DNA from: an uncultured Collinsella sp.
GTDB taxonomy: Bacteria; Actinomycetota; Coriobacteriia; Coriobacteriales; Coriobacteriaceae
Assembly: GCA_900549195.1 (NCBI GenBank)
Contig: URNK01000087.1
Location: 1-7,186 of the forward strand
DNA: 7,186 nt
Reading direction: 5' to 3'
The position numbers were made by a program, and so were the translations under genes. Shown piece after piece: positions 4,112 through 7,186 of the stretch (position 1 is its first letter; each line of letters opens with the position of its first letter). The notes under the pieces are model-generated. The model was not told the DNA's origin. It searched no databases and saw nothing but the letters and a program-made list of their open reading frames with translations.

Positions 4112-6122
4112 CATGACGCTGTTTATCGCATCGCTTGCCGTCTCGTGCATCGGTGCGCTCGCCTCGGTTCTGCTGATCAAGGCCGATAACGCCGCCAAGA
4201 CCGCCGGCTGCCTGATCGGCGCCGCCGCCGCGGTGCTTTCGTTTGTGGCCGGTATCCAGGCCGTGCTGGGCGATGTCACGTCGGTCGACACCATCGTGTT
4301 TTTCCCGTTTGCCCATTTCCAGCTGCTGCTCAATCAGCTGTCCGGTCTGTTCGTGGCGCTCATCTCGGTGCTCGCGTTTGCCGGTTCGATCTACGGTCTC
4401 AACTACTTTGATGAGTACCCGGGCAAAAAGGGCCGCGCTGGCTTCTTCTTTAACACCTTCGTGGCGTCCATGATGCTCGTCATTACCGCCGACAACGTGT
4501 TTTGGTTCCTGGTCGCCTTTGAGCTCATGTCGCTGACCTCGTACTTCCTGGTCGTGATCGAGGAGAACGAGAACTCCATTCATGGCGGTTGGCTCTACTT
4601 TGTAATCGCGCACGTGGGCTTTGTGCTCATCATGGCGAGCTTCCTCACCATGACCAACTTCGCCGGTGGCTCGTTTGCCTTTGCGGATTTCCGCGCCACG
4701 CAGTTTAGCCCCGCGGTCGCATCCGTGTGCTTCGTGCTCGCCTTCTTTGGCTTTGGCGCCAAGGCCGGTATTATCCCGCTGCACGGCTGGCTGCCCAAGG
4801 CACATCCCGAGGCGCCGTCCAACGTGTCGGCCCTCATGTCCGGCGGCATGATCAAGATCGGTATCTTCGGTATCCTCAAGGTTGGTCTCGACCTGCTCTC
4901 CGCCTCGGGCGTTCAGGTCTGGTGGGGCCTTATGGTCATGGTCTTCGGTGCGATCTCGTCGGTCCTCGGCGTGGCCTTCGCCCTGCAGGAGCATGACATC
5001 AAGCGCCTGCTGGCCTATCACTCCGTCGAGAACATCGGCATCATCCTGCTCGGCGTCGGCGCCTCCATGGCCGCCATGGCGCTCAACTCTGTCGGCATCG
5101 CCGTCCTGGCTTTGATGGCCGCCCTCTACCACACGTTTAACCACGCGATGTTTAAGGGCGAGCTGTTCTTGGGCGCCGGTGCGCTGCTGTACTCCACGGG
5201 TACGCGCAATATGGAGAAGATGGGCGGCCTGTTCCGTCGTATGCCGGCAACGGCCATCTGCTTCCTCGTTGGCGCACTTGCCATCTCGGCCATCCCGCCC
5301 TTCAACGGCTTTGTGTCCGAGTGGTTTACCTATCAGTCGCTGTTTAATGCCGCCATGCAGGGTGACAAGGCCGTCATGATCGTGGCCGTGTTCTCTGCCG
5401 TCGCGCTCGCCATTACCGGCGCGCTGGCTGTCACGTGCTTCGTCAAGGCCTACGGCGTCTCCTTTGCCTCCGCGCCCCGCTCCGAGGCCGCGGCCAATGC
5501 CAAGGAGGTTCCCGCCCCCATGGTGTTTGCGCAGGGCCTGCTCGCTGCCATCTGCGTCGTGTTGGGCATTTGCGCTCCCGTGATCGCTCCCGTGCTGGTC
5601 GATGTCGCCGCGTCCGTGCTGCATCCGTACGGTGGTGTGTTTGCCGCCGAGGGCATGCAGCTCATGAACCAGTACTCCGGCGCTGCCACCTCCACGCCCG
5701 CGATCGCCATTGCGCTCGTGGTGCTCGTCGGCCTTGCCTGCGGTTATCGCAAGCTCAAGACCGTCGGCAAGGTGCAGAAGTCCCAGCCGTGGGCATGCGG
5801 CTATGCTCCCAACGAGCATATGCCCGTCGTGGCCACGACCTTTGCCTCCGAGGTGTCCTGGTTCATGCAGCCGCTCTACACGCTGCGCGACCGCTGCACG
5901 GCCGTCTGCTGGTCCATCGCGCACTTCTTCCAGAAGCTCACCGGTGTGGCCGAGGCTGTGGAGCCCGTACCCGACAAGGTTCTCGTCGATGCCCCGCATA
6001 AGGGTGTCGAGAAGCTCGCCGATCTCGCGACTAAGCTCGAGGGCGGCAACTACAGCATCTATATCTGCTACATCGTCGCGGCACTCGTGGTGTTCCTCGT
6101 GCTCGCCGTGCAAATGGGTTAA
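4104..6122 (+). CDS. hyfB: Hydrogenase-4 membrane subunit HyfB (NuoL/MrpA-like antiporter subunit)
   Basis: HyfB is a large integral membrane subunit of the FHL membrane arm, homologous to antiporter-like subunits of complex I and Mrp antiporters and proposed to move protons or sodium. The 672 residues equal the E. coli HyfB length and exceed HycC (about 608), which lacks the long C-terminal part. The translation shows repeated hydrophobic segments from residue 4 onward and a last one near residues 650-670 (YSIYICYIVAALVVFLVL). Channel residues of the family are present: E140 in FWFLVAFELMSL, K220 in GFGAKAGIIPLHGWLP, then H343, H347 and K351 in YHTFNHAMFKGELFLG. About residues 555-570, WACGYAPNEHMP, resembles the E. 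coli cytoplasmic segment. The start ATG at 4104 follows GAAGGGAG (4088-4095) and overlaps hyfA. The stop TAA is embedded in the hyfC ribosome binding site (TAAGGAGG). The GC-rich third-codon pattern matches its neighbours. Confidence 0.95.
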   Translation: MDSMTLFIASLAVSCIGALASVLLIKADNAAKTAGCLIGAAAAVLSFVAGIQAVLGDVTSVDTIVFFPFAHFQLLLNQLSGLFVALISVLAFAGSIYGLNYFDEYPGKKGRAGFFFNTFVASMMLVITADNVFWFLVAFELMSLTSYFLVVIEENENSIHGGWLYFVIAHVGFVLIMASFLTMTNFAGGSFAFADFRATQFSPAVASVCFVLAFFGFGAKAGIIPLHGWLPKAHPEAPSNVSALMSGGMIKIGIFGILKVGLDLLSASGVQVWWGLMVMVFGAISSVLGVAFALQEHDIKRLLAYHSVENIGIILLGVGASMAAMALNSVGIAVLALMAALYHTFNHAMFKGELFLGAGALLYSTGTRNMEKMGGLFRRMPATAICFLVGALAISAIPPFNGFVSEWFTYQSLFNAAMQGDKAVMIVAVFSAVALAITGALAVTCFVKAYGVSFASAPRSEAAANAKEVPAPMVFAQGLLAAICVVLGICAPVIAPVLVDVAASVLHPYGGVFAAEGMQLMNQYSGAATSTPAIAIALVVLVGLACGYRKLKTVGKVQKSQPWACGYAPNEHMPVVATTFASEVSWFMQPLYTLRDRCTAVCWSIAHFFQKLTGVAEAVEPVPDKVLVDAPHKGVEKLADLATKLEGGNYSIYICYIVAALVVFLVLAVQMG

Positions 6123-6134
6123 GGAGGGGAGAGC

Positions 6135-7061
6135 ATGAACAACATCGTACTTGCCGTTCTGCAGGGCGTGGTCGTCATGGCCGTCGCACCGTTCTTCTCC
6201 GGTCTCGGCCGCGTGATCCGCGCCAAGATGCACAACCGTCGCGGCCCCAGCATCATGCAGGACTACCGCGACCTGGCCAAGCTCTTTGCGCGCCCCGAGT
6301 CCCAGAGCGAGGATGCGAGCTTTGCGCTGCGCATCATGCCGCCGCTGTTCTTCGCCGTCGCCTTTATGCTCGCGATGGGTCTGCCGCTCTTTACGGCACA
6401 AAGCCCCATCCCGGTCTTTGGTGACGCCATTACCATCATGTACAGCCTGGCGCTCGCCCGTTTCTTCTTCGCCCTCTGCGGTGTGGATTCGTCCAACGCC
6501 TACGCCGGTATCGGCGGCGTCCGCGAGCTGCTCATGAGCGTGCTCATCGAGCCTTCCATGCTGCTGGCGCTGTTTGCCGCCGCCCTGGTGTGCGGCTCCA
6601 CCGACATCGCCACCATGGGTCAGCACATCATGACGGGCGCCATCGACGCGCCGGTCGCCGTGATCCTCGCCGGCATTGCCTTTGCGATTGCCTGCTACAT
6701 GGAACTCGGCAAGCTGCCGTTTGATCAAGCCGAGGCCGAGCAAGAGCTTCAGGAAGGTCCGCTCGCCGAGCTTTCCGGCCCGTCGCTCGCCATGGCCAAG
6801 CTTGCCATGTCCATGAAACAGGTCCTGGTCGTCGCCTGGTTCTGCGCGATCTTTGTCCCCTGGGGCGAGCCCGCGTCCGTGGGCGCCGCCGCTGTTCTGG
6901 GTGCAGTCATCTTCCTGGTGAAGTGCCTGATCGACTTTGTCGTATGCGGCGTGATCGAGAATTCCTGCTCGCGCTCGCGTTTTAAGGTGCTTGGCAATCA
7001 GACCTGGGCCGTCGTTGGCATCGCCGTGCTGGCGTTTGTCTTCGTGGTCGTCGGCGTGTAG
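6135..7061 (+). CDS. hyfC: Hydrogenase-4 membrane subunit HyfC (HycD/NuoH-like)
   Basis: HyfC anchors the soluble hydrogenase module to the membrane and is homologous to complex I NuoH, the subunit at the junction of the peripheral and membrane arms. The 308 residues compare with about 322 in E. coli HyfC and about 307 in HycD. Diagnostic stretches are RAKMHNRRGPSIMQDYRDLAKLF near the N-terminus (about residues 29-51) and PFDQAEAEQELQEGP (residues 195-209), whose acidic residues lie in the conserved cytoplasmic loop of the NuoH family. Several hydrophobic segments flank these, and the C-terminus ends in one (WAVVGIAVLAFVFVVVGV). The start ATG at 6135 has a perfect AAGGAGG (6121-6127), 7 nt upstream, that overlaps the hyfB stop codon. 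The next gene begins 15 nt after the stop. The split between HyfC and HycD is by operon context rather than by sequence. Confidence 0.93.
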   Translation: MNNIVLAVLQGVVVMAVAPFFSGLGRVIRAKMHNRRGPSIMQDYRDLAKLFARPESQSEDASFALRIMPPLFFAVAFMLAMGLPLFTAQSPIPVFGDAITIMYSLALARFFFALCGVDSSNAYAGIGGVRELLMSVLIEPSMLLALFAAALVCGSTDIATMGQHIMTGAIDAPVAVILAGIAFAIACYMELGKLPFDQAEAEQELQEGPLAELSGPSLAMAKLAMSMKQVLVVAWFCAIFVPWGEPASVGAAAVLGAVIFLVKCLIDFVVCGVIENSCSRSRFKVLGNQTWAVVGIAVLAFVFVVVGV

Positions 7062-7076
7062 GAGAAGGGAGAAACA

Positions 7077-7186
7077 ATGTCATTTGCAGTCAGTCTGTCC
7101 CTTCTCGGCTTGGTCGCTATCGCGGCCCCGATGGTGGCCTCGGTGCTCGTCGCCCTGTTCCCCCGTCCGTACGCCAAGTGGTTCAG
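7077..7186 (+). CDS. hyfD: Membrane subunit, N-terminal fragment, probably HyfD
   Basis: An ATG at 7077, preceded by GAGAAGGGAG (7062-7071), opens a frame that runs to the right edge without a stop, giving 36 complete codons. The peptide is almost entirely one hydrophobic segment (SLSLLGLVAIAAPMVASVLVALF) followed by PRPYAKWF, the usual first helix and basic turn of NuoN/MrpD-like antiporter subunits. In E. coli hyf the gene after hyfC is hyfD, a subunit absent from the hyc operon. HyfE or HyfF at this position cannot be excluded from 36 residues; translation of this frame is well supported by its binding site and spacing. Confidence 0.6.
   Translation, partial: MSFAVSLSLLGLVAIAAPMVASVLVALFPRPYAKWF

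Noticed and set aside
4053..6743. A very long minus-strand open frame (896 codons) opposite hyfB and hyfC
   Set aside because: It is a GC-codon-bias shadow: the product is a low-complexity His/Glu/Gly/Arg-rich string with no domain, and the plus strand carries clear homologues with good ribosome binding sites.

Overview
The window looks like chromosomal DNA from a high-GC anaerobe. My best guess is a member of the Coriobacteriia such as Collinsella, a formate-metabolising gut actinobacterium. That guess rests on base composition, codon use, strong AGGAGG-type ribosome binding sites and gene content; no taxonomic marker is present. The core is the first part of a formate hydrogenlyase (FHL) operon of the Hyf/FHL-2 type. 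It reads left to right and runs off the right edge.

Layout. Positions 1-171 (minus strand) hold the N-terminal 57 codons of a RelB/DinJ-like antitoxin; its toxin partner, if any, lies beyond the left edge. Positions 172-599 have no convincing gene. They contain an AT-rich divergent control region with three 18-bp direct repeats, two perfect inverted repeats and candidate promoters on both strands, followed by a GC-rich leader with a stable hairpin. Then come hydN (600-1118, four-cluster ferredoxin), fdhF (1193-3415, selenocysteine formate dehydrogenase H, with in-frame TGA at 1610 followed by a SECIS hairpin), a strong terminator-like hairpin (3437-3480), hyfA (3494-4111, second four-cluster ferredoxin), hyfB (4104-6122, large antiporter-like membrane subunit), hyfC (6135-7061, quinone-site-like membrane subunit) and the first 36 codons of a further membrane subunit (7077 to the right edge), probably hyfD.

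How they work together. FdhF oxidises formate to CO2 at a Mo/W-bis-MGD and selenocysteine centre. Electrons pass through its own [4Fe-4S] cluster to the HyfA and HydN ferredoxins and on to a membrane-anchored group 4 [NiFe]-hydrogenase, whose catalytic subunits would be encoded past the right edge. HyfB, HyfC and the next subunit form the membrane arm, which is related to complex I and may couple H2 evolution to ion translocation. In E. coli fdhF is unlinked from hyc and hyf; here substrate oxidation, electron carriers and membrane arm are contiguous.

Points worth a second look are the helically phased repeats upstream, the two in-frame starts of hydN around a leader hairpin, the SECIS geometry, and the terminator hairpin inside the operon, which may set the fdhF:hyf ratio. 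I did not find a wholly new system; the novelty, if any, is regulatory.
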